Origin: JBLMYQ01 sp050258375
GTDB lineage: Bacteria; Bacillota; Clostridia; Acetivibrionales; UBA4821
Assembly (NCBI GenBank): GCA_050258375.1
Contig: JBLMYQ010000029.1
Span: 1 to 64,000 of the forward strand
Reading direction: 5' to 3'
DNA length: 64,000 bases
Shown here: in pieces, positions 35,201-43,893 of the stretch
How the letters are laid out: each line of letters begins with the position of its first letter
How positions within the stretch are numbered: the first letter of the stretch is position 1
Position numbers and translations under genes: made by a program
Notes under the pieces: model-generated
What the model was told of the DNA's origin: nothing
Seen by the model: only the letters and a program-made list of their open reading frames with translations
The model's database searches: none

Positions 35201-35889
35201 ACCTTGTCATCATTTACAACAGTTCTGATTTTAATATAGTATATTGTACTTGGTTTTAAATCAACTGCATTATAGAAAAGCTTGGTTCCTTGTATCTGCA
35301 CAGCTTTACCTTCTCCAATATCTGCACTACTCACATGTATTGGAGAGGTTTCTGCAAAAGAAGCACTTTCCGAAATATATACATAATAGCTTACGCTGGC
35401 CGCTTTGTAATCAACATTATCCCATCTTATATTTAAGGTTTCATTATTTCCCGGCTCAACTGTAATCTTGGTATCTGTAACAAAAGTAATCTCCAAAGAG
35501 CTTCCCATATGCTTTTCAGCAGGCTGATCATGCTCATGTACCGCAGTAAGGTACGCATAATAAACAGTACCGGATTTCAAGTTATCTATTTCAATATTAG
35601 TACTGCTTTTATCAATATTACCGCCATATATTTGATAATCAGTGTCATTTTCAGTACGATAATGCAGCTCATAATACTGTTTATCTCCACCCCATACCGC
35701 AGGAGCAGCCCAGGTTAGCTTTGCATAATAGCCTTTTTCCGGGGAATAAGATATTGCAGGCCGGCCATTTTCTGTCGCTACAGCAAGGTTCGTAGGCGTC
35801 GCCTGTTCAGCTGCATATACTTTAAAGCACCCAAGCGGGATAATTTGTAAAACCATTAGAACTGCAAGTACAATCGCAATTTTCTTCAT
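32245..35889 (-). CDS. Giant FnIII-repeat surface protein with degenerate SLH end (paralogue 2)
   Basis: This 1214-residue protein has a signal peptide (about 1-27), then about seven fibronectin type III-like units marked by endings such as NTVYYLKMIAKK and DTVYYFWIRARI. An acidic linker (TGSDTETTAEEVPKPEFDEEDDD) follows, then a beta-rich domain and an SLH-like C-terminus (FSDISGNYYANEIKAITEKY). Interdomain linkers are proline-rich: IPPVPQ near residue 339, SVPPF near 483, APPEPP near 745. It is likely an adhesin or scaffold. It starts 14 bases after its paralogue's stop and shares its whole architecture, so the pair arose by tandem duplication. Carbohydrate or protein partner is unknown. Confidence 0.85.
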   Translation of the reverse strand: MKKIAIVLAVLMVLQIIPLGCFKVYAAEQATPTNLAVATENGRPAISYSPEKGYYAKLTWAAPAVWGGDKQYYELHYRTENDTDYQIYGGNIDKSSTNIEIDNLKSGTVYYAYLTAVHEHDQPAEKHMGSSLEITFVTDTKITVEPGNNETLNIRWDNVDYKAASVSYYVYISESASFAETSPIHVSSADIGEGKAVQIQGTKLFYNAVDLKPSTIYYIKIRTVVNDDKVVILPVSASAVGFTNIKTEINKTSSDWWKLQWNAITNTNLGQNEEVLYKVIRSVDGDLEKEIAATKDTSLLVKVPSDNTYFRIKADLVSQLGSTISVVSDKIAAKESEVIAIPPVPQILDDPTQQHTQIGSDRIELLWEAPYLPTGNVDTDVVYDIWALKNSADIDNNSQNPAAANLKVGVADYVYEKIGNMTGDRVIGFKHILSKLEPNTVYYLKMIAKKTYSVNNSTSTVVSEPALKVFVTLPNGAIDQPVIPSVPPFKVKTNTVNGKKVDATTSKSITLEWKNQWYERWNQADSKWIYLADEDVAAAAVAGAVYRSVIYSPDIKFSVGYEVYSNSFDFSRLLETTAPMPMQIKDIANNTASTTIEYTVDGLQSNTAYVFWMRAYRSDSLKSHVSDPIIISTRPDYEVPMPKPAIPVINYQYKGDTYVDLSWNVINGYYYDIKYGIFDDSTKATTSIVVKPEDVAVIPKYRISGLTADTVYYFWIRARIKGANEQESISDWSDSYLIKTSPFAPPEPPKGFGIKNIADSVGKDYINFEWIYVSMLEYNLEIAKKPDFSDAVSYPSKQLAEYKVEKLLPNTRYYARLFAYDPAKKLTSQSSPVISIKTLKSTDEYDTGSDTETTAEEVPKPEFDEEDDDIAVLDVKHEKTDMLIERIASSSGKDFIINFEGLNPDESSKTKHAEGVKVSKTRISPRIFIALEQKKQNLILNNGPAALVITPEITKNKQVFDKLKNNPDCMMEITLQKISNPTNKTNSSSYVSDVWQVAIEMITDSGKTKFYTIKGLKVKLPYYDSKWFDKAAMTGAVYDPAAQQWIRIETGSNFDVLNNEGTVYFSIPGSCDFAVMKMGGGKFSDISGNYYANEIKAITEKYNIKCLGNGNFEPSKTVSKEEAVKIILDILNYNYDEDYLTPAKKAGITAKINTADMSQAAVKQEALTMVLRLCELMTGEKVQYTNTDWNSTESFSRGQMMGIIKYMLEEAGVF

Positions 35890-35903
35890 AGTTGTCTCCT
35901 TGT

Positions 35904-38900
35904 TTATATTTCCCCTAGTAAAGTAAGTGTTCTGACAATCATTGAAAGTGCATCTTCAATACTTATTTGCCCTTTTGGCTGAATTCTTTTTGAAGAATCA
36001 GGAGTAATAACTTTAAGATCAACTGCCATAATTACAGCTTTATAATAAGCAGGGTTAATACTCTTATAATCAGATAAGTCTATAGTTTTTGTAGGTTTAT
36101 ATGTATTTTCGGAAACCCCTGTCTTTACAGCATACATTCTCATCGCAAGATATGCCGCTTCTTCTCTTGTCAGCTTATGTGAATCTCCCAGCATTCTGAA
36201 GCTTGAATTCAGGTTAAGCTTTTCTGTCATTTTAGAAACCATCAGCTCATCCGATGCTTCTTCACCAAATATTTTTTGAATTACTCCCAGAAGCTGCTTC
36301 ACATTAACAATCTCCTGCCCATTAAGACTTCCATTGCTTGTCAGGATTGATGCAATATCATATTTCATATCAAGCTTGGTAAGCTGCTCACTCACCTGCC
36401 CATTTGAAGCTTTTATAGACGAAGTATTTTTCAATATTGCAAAGCTTCCTGTTCGTTTTATTTCAAAATCAACAGTATTTTCATCATAATCAATTGAACT
36501 GGTCAGTTTCACCCATTCTTTGTCCCTGTATATGTATGCATTGTAATATAAAATCCCGGCTAATGGTGTATATATATACTTAAAGCCAATAGGGCCACTT
36601 AAAAAGGTAACATCTTCAGGACCTTCTTCAACAGCATCATCAATTTCTTCATCAACGTATTCACCTAAATCTTCCAATATTTCTGCTCTGTATTCATTTA
36701 TAAGCTTTGTAAGCTCCTTAGAGGTATCCTTGTCTTTTTCTGACTCGTCCTGGAAATCAGAAAGCTTATCATTAAGTATATCGGTCAGTTCACTATCAAT
36801 AGCTTGATCCATTTTCGTTTCTGTCATATCCATTCCGAGAACTTCCATTTCGAATTTCAATACATCAGAAGCAAGCAGGTCCTTTTTAGAAGAAACATCC
36901 GAACCTGTCTTCCCCATGTTTTCGAAAATCAGCCTGACATAAATATCCTTGATTGAAGGACTCTCACTTAAAATATCATTTTTCATTTCTGCAATTTTTA
37001 AATTATTATCATCTATCATTCCAGGTTTTAAGTAGACTTCTCCAAAACCCGTTCTTATAATCAAGGTTTCCTTGTAATTATTTATATAATTAAATACTCC
37101 ATAAGGTACTATTATTTCATTGTTCTCTGAAGCCTTCTTGTCTTCATCCTCTTCATCAGGCGCTCTTTTGAAATAGCCCATATCTATAGTAAGAGTTTTT
37201 GAATTGTCATTCGTCATATGGTTTATTACTCTGGCTTCTCTTAGTTTTATTTTTGTATCTTCGTTGGTATTATCAATAATCCAATAAAGTCCGTATCTAA
37301 TATCCTTCATCTCTTCATTGAATATTGTTTCATCATTCTTATCTTTTTGATTGTCCTCATAATCAGATTGTCTGAACTCAGTTCTCGAAACAATAGGTCC
37401 GACAAACTTTGAAAACACGGTTTGTGTACTCCCTGCAGCTGTAAATGTATTTCTTGCCTTAATGTAGTATCTTGTATTCGACTTTAATTGATTAATAATT
37501 GCATAGTTCATTCTTAAGTCAGTCCCTGCTAAATCATTAGGCTTATCATGAGTTATTACAGTATTGGTCCACAAGGTATAATCAGTATCCGTTTCAGATT
37601 TTACCCATATTTGCCCATCATAAGTTTCCTTTGACCTCCACTGAACTTTAAGTGCAGTATAAGCGTTAAAGGTCTTGTCCGAAACAAAAGAAAATATTTC
37701 CGGACTTTCCAGTATATTTGTTGTAACCGGAAGGGTAATCCATTCTGAAACGTTGTAAGAGCCATCCTGCAAAAGCCTTTCGGTTCTTAAACTAAAATAA
37801 TATATCGTATTCGGCTGCAATCTTTGCATTGTATAAACAAACTTGCCTACAGAATCAGGTGTCATAGGATTTGAAAGCCCACAATCCAAAAAATTATATT
37901 GTGCATCAGCTTGAATTTCTGCAACAGTTGCATTTTGGGCAATTGCCTTTGAAGTTCTGATTAATCTGTAAGTTACACCGTCTTGCTGCTTAGTCCATTT
38001 CAATGTTACTTCATTGCTTTTAAGCTTTTGATTTCCTAAAGCATCAACATCTATACCAAAATCTGCAGATGCCTTCGGTTTAATTGCTTCATCGCCAGGC
38101 TCTTCAATATCTCCTCTTTTTGTAGTTACAGGAACAACATAAGAAAAATCAGAGTAGCTTGAATCTGCGGCACCATCAACATCAAGCTTTAGTCTAATTG
38201 TAAAATAATAAGTTGTATCTGGCTTAACAGCCGGGCCGAATCTTGCAACAACATTCGGCTTTCCAGCAAAGCTGTTTATTGTAGCTCTTCTTGCATTGTA
38301 ATTCAAGCCTGCCGCCGGGGTATCCGGATAATTTCCTAAATATATAAATGAATTGTAATTTCCATTTGCGTCTCTGTTAAGTGAATCACTGATATATACG
38401 TCATAGGTAACTGTATAATCGGTATTGGGAGCAAAGTTATAATTAGTAATGTTAATATCTGCTTTTTGCCATACCAGCCCGATTTCATTAGTTGAAACTG
38501 ATTCCATGCCAAAATAGCTTGGTACCGGAGGCTTTCTTGTTTCTCCGGGGGTTGTAAAGCTTGCCGGTAAAGAATAGTCAGATTTTAATCCGCTTGTTAT
38601 CTTTTCTGAATAAATTTTTACATAATAAATTTTATTAAGTCTCAACCTTGCAGGATAATTATCACCAAAACCATCATAATCCTGTAAAAGCTGTAAACCA
38701 TTCAAATTATATTTTACATATCCATCTTCAGAAAAATCCAAATCGCTTTCATTTACAATTTTTACGGTCCTGTATCTTATATCATAAGGTTTGCCATTAA
38801 TAACCTCCTGATAATATGTTCCATCTCCATCAGTAGAATCTTTTTTGTTAAGGCTTACAAGAATATAATATCTTAGCTCATCATTATCCAAGCCCTTTGG

Positions 38901-40193
38901 CTTTTCCCATTTCAACCTTGCAGCAGCTCCTGTATCGGTTCCATTTGTAATCAAACCGGTTCCTGTAACAGTCAAATTTTGAGGTATAGGAGGCTTTGCC
39001 TCTTCACCTGCCATATTGTACTGTATTATTGCTGATTGAATGCTGTCTAAATTATCAGATTTTGCATAAACCTTATAATAGTATGTGGAAGTATTATTTT
39101 TTCGTGGAAGGAAAATTTCAATTGGTTTTGACAAATCTCCATACTGTTCAAATTCATATCCTTCAAGAGAAGGTGTCATCATACCCGAATCTGAGCTTGA
39201 ATAAACCTCATATTTAAAGTTAATAACTTCAGTACCATCGTTGGTATCATAGTTTATTCGGTCAATTGTACATGTAATATTATTATTAGAATCCTTTCCT
39301 ATCTTTACATGCAGTGGCGAAGAAGCATATCCATGATTTAGTACTGATGCTTTGCTTATTGTCTTCCCAATTGATACGTTGTTAGCATTTTTCAAAGTAG
39401 TATTAAATTGTGGATAAAGCTTCATATAATATACGGTTCCAGCCTTTAATGAATCATCATTAATGACCTTTGAGGCGAAATTTTTGTATTTCCACCAGTC
39501 ATAGGATAAAACTCCATTAGTTATATCAGCATCATAAACAAGCTTTGAAACAGAAGGCTCGCCTTGTTTTACTACATCATAATTATCAGGAGAACCGCCT
39601 CCATCATAAAAGACCTCATAATTTCCGACATTCATAGCTGCCTTATCAGTACCCGCGCCTACAATATAGTCAATTTTATTTGAATCTATAGTAACAAAAT
39701 CAGAACCATCCCAAATTTGTGGAATTTCCCATTGAAGCTTAAACCCAGGGTTCAAACCCCCTTCACTATTAGAAGCTGATGATGGACTTATATCCGAGCA
39801 TGAAAAATTCATATTGCCGGTAAGAACATTCAATTGGTTATCAGTTACTGAAATATCTGCTCCCATACTGTCTTTTGCTTTAACCGCAAAATGATAAATC
39901 CGGTTTGGTGAAAGACCTGTTATTGTATAAGTTGCAGCAGTAACAGTAATATCCTTACTTGGTCCCAGGTCATCTCTTGAAATTACATAGTTAGAAGCTC
40001 CTGCTATTGAGTTCCAATACAGAACAACACTGTTATCACTAATTATGTATTCGTTATTCTCATCCTTTACTCCATCCAAATCCATATCTGCCGGTCCGGC
40101 TGCATTTGCAGGCAAAGGCAATATTCCACTGAATATTGATACAAATAAGCTTAAAATAAGTAAAAAAGAAAGAATTCTTTTGGACTTTTTCAT
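35904..40193 (-). CDS. Giant FnIII-repeat surface protein with degenerate SLH end (paralogue 1)
   Basis: This 1429-residue protein has a signal peptide (cleavage near residue 32 after ANA), an aspartate-rich calcium-loop-like segment (DMDLDGVKDENNE) at the mature N-terminus and about seven FnIII-like units (endings STYYYKVYAKSD, NKIYYVKIYSEK, NTIYYFSLRTER). A long charged region rich in Asp/Glu/Lys follows, then a beta domain and a degenerate SLH-like end. Linkers include KPPIPQ near residue 400 and RKPPVPS near 553. It heads the three-gene surface operon. A ribosome site (GGAGGAG) lies about 9 bases before the ATG. Role as wall-anchored adhesin or scaffold is inferred. Confidence 0.86.
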   Translation of the reverse strand: MKKSKRILSFLLILSLFVSIFSGILPLPANAAGPADMDLDGVKDENNEYIISDNSVVLYWNSIAGASNYVISRDDLGPSKDITVTAATYTITGLSPNRIYHFAVKAKDSMGADISVTDNQLNVLTGNMNFSCSDISPSSASNSEGGLNPGFKLQWEIPQIWDGSDFVTIDSNKIDYIVGAGTDKAAMNVGNYEVFYDGGGSPDNYDVVKQGEPSVSKLVYDADITNGVLSYDWWKYKNFASKVINDDSLKAGTVYYMKLYPQFNTTLKNANNVSIGKTISKASVLNHGYASSPLHVKIGKDSNNNITCTIDRINYDTNDGTEVINFKYEVYSSSDSGMMTPSLEGYEFEQYGDLSKPIEIFLPRKNNTSTYYYKVYAKSDNLDSIQSAIIQYNMAGEEAKPPIPQNLTVTGTGLITNGTDTGAAARLKWEKPKGLDNDELRYYILVSLNKKDSTDGDGTYYQEVINGKPYDIRYRTVKIVNESDLDFSEDGYVKYNLNGLQLLQDYDGFGDNYPARLRLNKIYYVKIYSEKITSGLKSDYSLPASFTTPGETRKPPVPSYFGMESVSTNEIGLVWQKADINITNYNFAPNTDYTVTYDVYISDSLNRDANGNYNSFIYLGNYPDTPAAGLNYNARRATINSFAGKPNVVARFGPAVKPDTTYYFTIRLKLDVDGAADSSYSDFSYVVPVTTKRGDIEEPGDEAIKPKASADFGIDVDALGNQKLKSNEVTLKWTKQQDGVTYRLIRTSKAIAQNATVAEIQADAQYNFLDCGLSNPMTPDSVGKFVYTMQRLQPNTIYYFSLRTERLLQDGSYNVSEWITLPVTTNILESPEIFSFVSDKTFNAYTALKVQWRSKETYDGQIWVKSETDTDYTLWTNTVITHDKPNDLAGTDLRMNYAIINQLKSNTRYYIKARNTFTAAGSTQTVFSKFVGPIVSRTEFRQSDYEDNQKDKNDETIFNEEMKDIRYGLYWIIDNTNEDTKIKLREARVINHMTNDNSKTLTIDMGYFKRAPDEEDEDKKASENNEIIVPYGVFNYINNYKETLIIRTGFGEVYLKPGMIDDNNLKIAEMKNDILSESPSIKDIYVRLIFENMGKTGSDVSSKKDLLASDVLKFEMEVLGMDMTETKMDQAIDSELTDILNDKLSDFQDESEKDKDTSKELTKLINEYRAEILEDLGEYVDEEIDDAVEEGPEDVTFLSGPIGFKYIYTPLAGILYYNAYIYRDKEWVKLTSSIDYDENTVDFEIKRTGSFAILKNTSSIKASNGQVSEQLTKLDMKYDIASILTSNGSLNGQEIVNVKQLLGVIQKIFGEEASDELMVSKMTEKLNLNSSFRMLGDSHKLTREEAAYLAMRMYAVKTGVSENTYKPTKTIDLSDYKSINPAYYKAVIMAVDLKVITPDSSKRIQPKGQISIEDALSMIVRTLTLLGEI

Positions 40194-40241
40194 TTGAATA
40201 TGCTCCTCCTTGGGTTTAAAGACAATAAATTGTCATATCTT

Positions 40242-40268
40242 ATATCGGCAAAAACAAGAAATTAATAT
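40242..40268 (-). promoter_or_regulatory. Candidate sigma-D (flagellar) promoter of the FnIII/SLH operon
   Basis: On the minus strand GCCGATAT is an exact match to the sigma-D minus-10 consensus recalled for B. subtilis. The minus-35 region 15 bases upstream (ATAT, overlapping TTAA) is a poor match to TAAA. It sits about 50 bases before the start codon. Confidence 0.4.
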
Positions 40269-40410
40269 AGATTTTCACAAGAAATCCTGTGATTTTTGAT
40301 TTCTGAATTTTCTATGATATAATTATACAAGATTTGGCGCTTTCTCGCCATACCTGGTATTTTTTCCCTCGACAAATTATCTGAGCAATATTCTAAGGAG
40401 GAATTCATTT

Positions 40411-40959
40411 ATGTCAAAAGCAAAACTCTTATCATTTTTATTTGTATTTCTTACTCTTTTTATGCTTTCCGCTTGCAATGAAAACAACAATAATGACCAG
40501 CCTAGTCAGAAAAATTCATCAATCCAGCCTCAAAACATTCAGGATATCACTAATGATATCGAAAAAGACCAAGTTAATCTTGATAATCTGGAAAGTAATA
40601 ATGGGAAAACAGATACCAGCAAATCTCACCCCGTTAATAAATTTGATTTAGCATCAGACTATCTTTTAAAAGAGGTTCCTGAGATAGATAAATTCCGTAA
40701 GGATATAGAAAATAACAATAAAAGCAATGATTTCAAGAGCCGCTTTATCATTAGATTAGACAGCTCTCCTAATCCAAATTCAACTGATAAATACGCAAAA
40801 GACTATTTTGAAATCTATGTAGGAGAAGATTTAGGTGATCATACATCCAGATGGAATTCATTTCTAGTTAGGCAGGATTTAAAAGAAATATTGGTCGACG
40901 ATGTTATTTCGGGAGAATGGATAAGTTTAGAAGAATGGCGGGCAAAACAAAATCAATAG
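40411..40959 (+). CDS. Lipoprotein of unknown function
   Basis: This 182-residue protein has a lipoprotein signal ending in LSAC (Cys near residue 22), a low-complexity Asn/Gln/Ser-rich linker (to about residue 75) and a C-terminal domain of about 100 residues with an FIIRLDSSPNPNSTDKYAKD segment. The domain is unrecognised. AAGGAGG gives a clear start. A hairpin TGGCG/CGCCA lies in its leader near 40335. It diverges from the FnIII operon. Confidence 0.75.
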   Translation: MSKAKLLSFLFVFLTLFMLSACNENNNNDQPSQKNSSIQPQNIQDITNDIEKDQVNLDNLESNNGKTDTSKSHPVNKFDLASDYLLKEVPEIDKFRKDIENNNKSNDFKSRFIIRLDSSPNPNSTDKYAKDYFEIYVGEDLGDHTSRWNSFLVRQDLKEILVDDVISGEWISLEEWRAKQNQ

Positions 40960-40962
40960 TAA

Positions 40963-41000
40963 AATGGCAGGCTTTATGCCTGCCATTCATTTTTTTATTT
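40963..41000. terminator. Bidirectional terminator between lipoprotein gene and atpC
   Basis: AATGGCAGGC and GCCTGCCATT pair around TTTAT with a T run on the plus side. The atpC stop codon lies inside the T run. Confidence 0.85.
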
Positions 41001-41399
41001 TATTTGATTTGTTACTTTTAATCTTGCAAGTGCTCTTGCCAGAGAAGCTTGCGATCTTATATATTCCAAGTATGCCAACTTCTGTTGAAGTCTCTCTTCT
41101 GCCCTCTCCTTAGCAGCTTTCGCCCTGTTTATGTCAATTTCTTCAGGCCATTCAGCTGTATCAACAAGCAAAATTGTTTTTTCGCTGGTTACCTCCATAA
41201 ACCCCGGAGTAGCAGCTGCTTCTTTCCATACTCCATCCACAAGAAATCTGATATCTCCTGAATCAACTGCTATTACAGCTGGTTCATGGTCTTTCAATAT
41301 ACCAATTTCTCCATCTGGAGTATGCACTATAATCATTTCTGCTTGACCCTCAAAGAATTTCCTTTCGGGAGTTACTATTTCAAGATAAAATGTTGACAT
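40995..41399 (-). CDS. atpC: ATP synthase epsilon subunit
   Basis: This 134-residue protein has the N-terminal beta sandwich (LEIVTPERKFFEGQAEMIIV, GEIGILKDHEPAV) and a two-helix C-terminal domain with AKAAKERAEERLQQ. Epsilon links the rotor to F1 and can inhibit ATP hydrolysis. It is the last gene of the atp operon. Confidence 0.96.
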   Translation of the reverse strand: MSTFYLEIVTPERKFFEGQAEMIIVHTPDGEIGILKDHEPAVIAVDSGDIRFLVDGVWKEAAATPGFMEVTSEKTILLVDTAEWPEEIDINRAKAAKERAEERLQQKLAYLEYIRSQASLARALARLKVTNQIK

Positions 41400-41411
41400 T
41401 TTTCATACCCC

Positions 41412-42803
41412 CTACAGCTTTGCAGCTCTCTCTTTAACCTCATCGATATTTCCAGCCAACAAGAAGCAGCTTTCCGGAATATCATCCAATTTACCTTCAA
41501 CAATTTCCTTAAATCCTGCAATAGTATCTTTTATTGGAACATATTTTCCTGATGTGCCAGTGAATGCTTCAGCAACAAACATTGGCTGTGATAAGAATTT
41601 TTCAACTTTTCTAGCACGGAAAACAACAAGCTTATCTTCTTCTGTCAATTCATCCATACCAAGAATAGCTATGATATCCTGTAACTCTTTATATCTTTGT
41701 AATATAGCCTGAACCTTTCTTGCTACTTCATAGTGTTCCTGACCAACAACTCTTGGATCAAGAATCTTAGATGTAGAATCAAGCGGATCAACAGCCGGAT
41801 AAATACCTTTTTCAACTATCGCTCTTGAAAGAACTGTTGTTGCATCCAAATGAGCAAAGGTTGTAGCTGGTGCAGGGTCTGTCAAGTCATCAGCAGGAAC
41901 GTATATTGCCTGTACTGATGTAACAGAACCTTTTTTAGTTGAGGTTATTCTTTCTTGAAGAGCTCCAACGTCTGTTGCAAGCGTCGGCTGGTAACCAACA
42001 GCAGAAGGTACCCTTCCTAAAAGTGCAGAAACCTCAGAACCTGCTTGTATGAATCTGAATATATTGTCTATGAACAGTAGAACGTCTTGCCCTTCCTGAT
42101 CTCTAAAATATTCAGCCATTGTCAGCGCTGTAAGACCAACTCTCATTCTTGCACCTGGCGGTTCATTCATTTGTCCGAATACCATTGCTGTCTTATCCAT
42201 AACTCCGGAATCTTTCATTTCATGCCAAAGATCGTTTCCTTCTCTGGAACGTTCTCCAACACCACCGAAAACGGAGAAACCGCCATGCTCATAAGCAATG
42301 TTTCTGATAAGCTCCATAATAAGAACCGTTTTACCAACTCCTGCTCCTCCAAACAAACCAATCTTACCACCCTTTGCATAAGGAGCAAGCAGGTCAACAA
42401 CCTTGATACCTGTTTCCAGCATTTCTGTTGCAGGTTGTTGGTCTGTAAACTCTGGTGCCGGTCTGTGTATTGGGTAATAGTCGGTTGCATTTACTTCACC
42501 TTCTTTGTCAATTGCTTCTCCCAATACATTGAAAACTCTTCCCAGTGCACCTTTACCAACAGGAACTTTAATTGGTGCTTTTGTATCCACTGCCTCCATT
42601 CCTCTTGAAAGACCATCTGTTGAAGACATAGCAACACACCTTACTGTGTCATTTCCAAGATGCTGCATTACTTCAGCAATAACTTTACCACCTTCTTTAT
42701 CAATTCTTACTGCGTTATAGATTGCAGGCAGTGAGCTATCTTCAAACTTTACGTCGATGACCGGACCTATAACCTGCATAATTTTTCCAACATTTTCTGG
42801 CAT
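41412..42803 (-). CDS. atpD: ATP synthase beta subunit
   Basis: This 463-residue catalytic subunit of F1 contains the P-loop GGAGVGKTVL (about 155-164), GERSREGNDLW and the DELTEEDKL region typical of beta (the DELSEED loop). All catalytic motifs are intact. The 104-base gap upstream to atpG has a small CCCCCTATTAGGGAGG hairpin-like stretch but no clear heptad array. Confidence 0.98.
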   Translation of the reverse strand: MPENVGKIMQVIGPVIDVKFEDSSLPAIYNAVRIDKEGGKVIAEVMQHLGNDTVRCVAMSSTDGLSRGMEAVDTKAPIKVPVGKGALGRVFNVLGEAIDKEGEVNATDYYPIHRPAPEFTDQQPATEMLETGIKVVDLLAPYAKGGKIGLFGGAGVGKTVLIMELIRNIAYEHGGFSVFGGVGERSREGNDLWHEMKDSGVMDKTAMVFGQMNEPPGARMRVGLTALTMAEYFRDQEGQDVLLFIDNIFRFIQAGSEVSALLGRVPSAVGYQPTLATDVGALQERITSTKKGSVTSVQAIYVPADDLTDPAPATTFAHLDATTVLSRAIVEKGIYPAVDPLDSTSKILDPRVVGQEHYEVARKVQAILQRYKELQDIIAILGMDELTEEDKLVVFRARKVEKFLSQPMFVAEAFTGTSGKYVPIKDTIAGFKEIVEGKLDDIPESCFLLAGNIDEVKERAAKL

Positions 42804-42907
42804 ATTTTACACTCCTTCTAAGTTATTTCTAGTTCTAACCCCCATTGGTCCTTGACCGTATTCCCCCTATTAGGGAGGCTGGCGTGAAACGTCTGGAGGG
42901 CTAGCTA

Positions 42908-43777
42908 TTAAAGCACGGCCGCTCCTCCAACTATTTCAGATATTTCCTGAGTAATTGCAGCCTGACGCGCTCTGTTATATGACAACGTAAGCTTTTTAAT
43001 CATTTTATCAGCATTTGATGTAGCACTATCCATTGCTGTCATCTTGGCACTCATTTCACTTGTAAAAGATTCTACCAACGCCCCATACAAAAGACCTTTG
43101 AGATATTTAGGTACCAATATATCAAAAACTGCATTGGGTGAAGGCTCATACAAGAATGTCGCCCTTCTCGGAGTAGTTAAATCAACACCCTTTAGATTAT
43201 CAACATCTAATGGAAGTATTTTAATAACTTGTGGCTCAAGTTTAAGTGCACTTACCATTTGGGTATACACTAAATAAACCTCATCGATATTCCCATTTAC
43301 GAACTCATCAATTACTACTTCGCCAATTTCTCTTGCCCTGTATACTGATGGATTCTGCGAAGGATAAGCATATTCGTTAAAGATATTATATGATTTCCTC
43401 TTAAAATAACTATGTGTCATATTACCAATTGTCAGAATAACCGAATCATTTTTATCCTTTATGGTTTTTTCAGCAAGTTTTAGAACATTGGAATTATATC
43501 CACCTGCCAGTCCTCTATCCCCTGCAATTACAATATACATTGTCTTCTTTTCTGGCTTGGATTCTCTTTGTTCAAAGTATTTTACTTCTATATCTCTTGT
43601 ACGAAGCAATATATCAGCTATTGTTTCCTGTACCTTGTTAAAAAACGGAAGTGTCTGCTCCAACTGCTGTCTGGATTTCTTCAGTTTTTGTGCTGCCATA
43701 AGCTTCATAGCTTTAGTAATCTTTTTGGTTTCTTTTATGCTTTTCATTCTAAGCTTAATTTCTCTAGCACTAGCCAT
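42908..43777 (-). CDS. atpG: ATP synthase gamma subunit
   Basis: This 289-residue central stalk subunit has the N-terminal coiled coil (MASAREIKLRMKSIKETKKI), DRGLAGGYNSNV and the C-terminal helix ending ITQEISEIVGGAAVL. The ATG giving MASAREIK was preferred over an upstream GTG. Confidence 0.97.
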   Translation of the reverse strand: MASAREIKLRMKSIKETKKITKAMKLMAAQKLKKSRQQLEQTLPFFNKVQETIADILLRTRDIEVKYFEQRESKPEKKTMYIVIAGDRGLAGGYNSNVLKLAEKTIKDKNDSVILTIGNMTHSYFKRKSYNIFNEYAYPSQNPSVYRAREIGEVVIDEFVNGNIDEVYLVYTQMVSALKLEPQVIKILPLDVDNLKGVDLTTPRRATFLYEPSPNAVFDILVPKYLKGLLYGALVESFTSEMSAKMTAMDSATSNADKMIKKLTLSYNRARQAAITQEISEIVGGAAVL

Positions 43778-43802
43778 TTCTGTTCTCACCTACCCTTTTT
43801 TG

Positions 43803-43888
43803 TAGTGTAAAGTTGATAGTGCAAAATTTAAAGTTGAAAATCTTAAATTATGAAATTAACCTTATCTTTTACACTTTACATTTTACAC
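43803..43888. repeat. Heptad-repeat hairpin K (atpA-atpG gap)
   Basis: The first arm is TAGTGTA, AAGTTGA, TAGTGCA, AAATTTA, AAGTTGA (43803-43837). The second is TTTACAC, TTTACAT, TTTACAC (43868-43888). GTGTAAA in one arm matches TTTACAC in the other. Confidence 0.88.
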
Positions 43889-43893
43889 TGATT

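Noticed and set aside
40194..40410. c-di-GMP riboswitch in front of the FnIII/SLH operon
   Set aside because: None of the GEMM-I core elements seen at 29060 and 29240 occur here; the leader is only about 40 bases from the candidate promoter.
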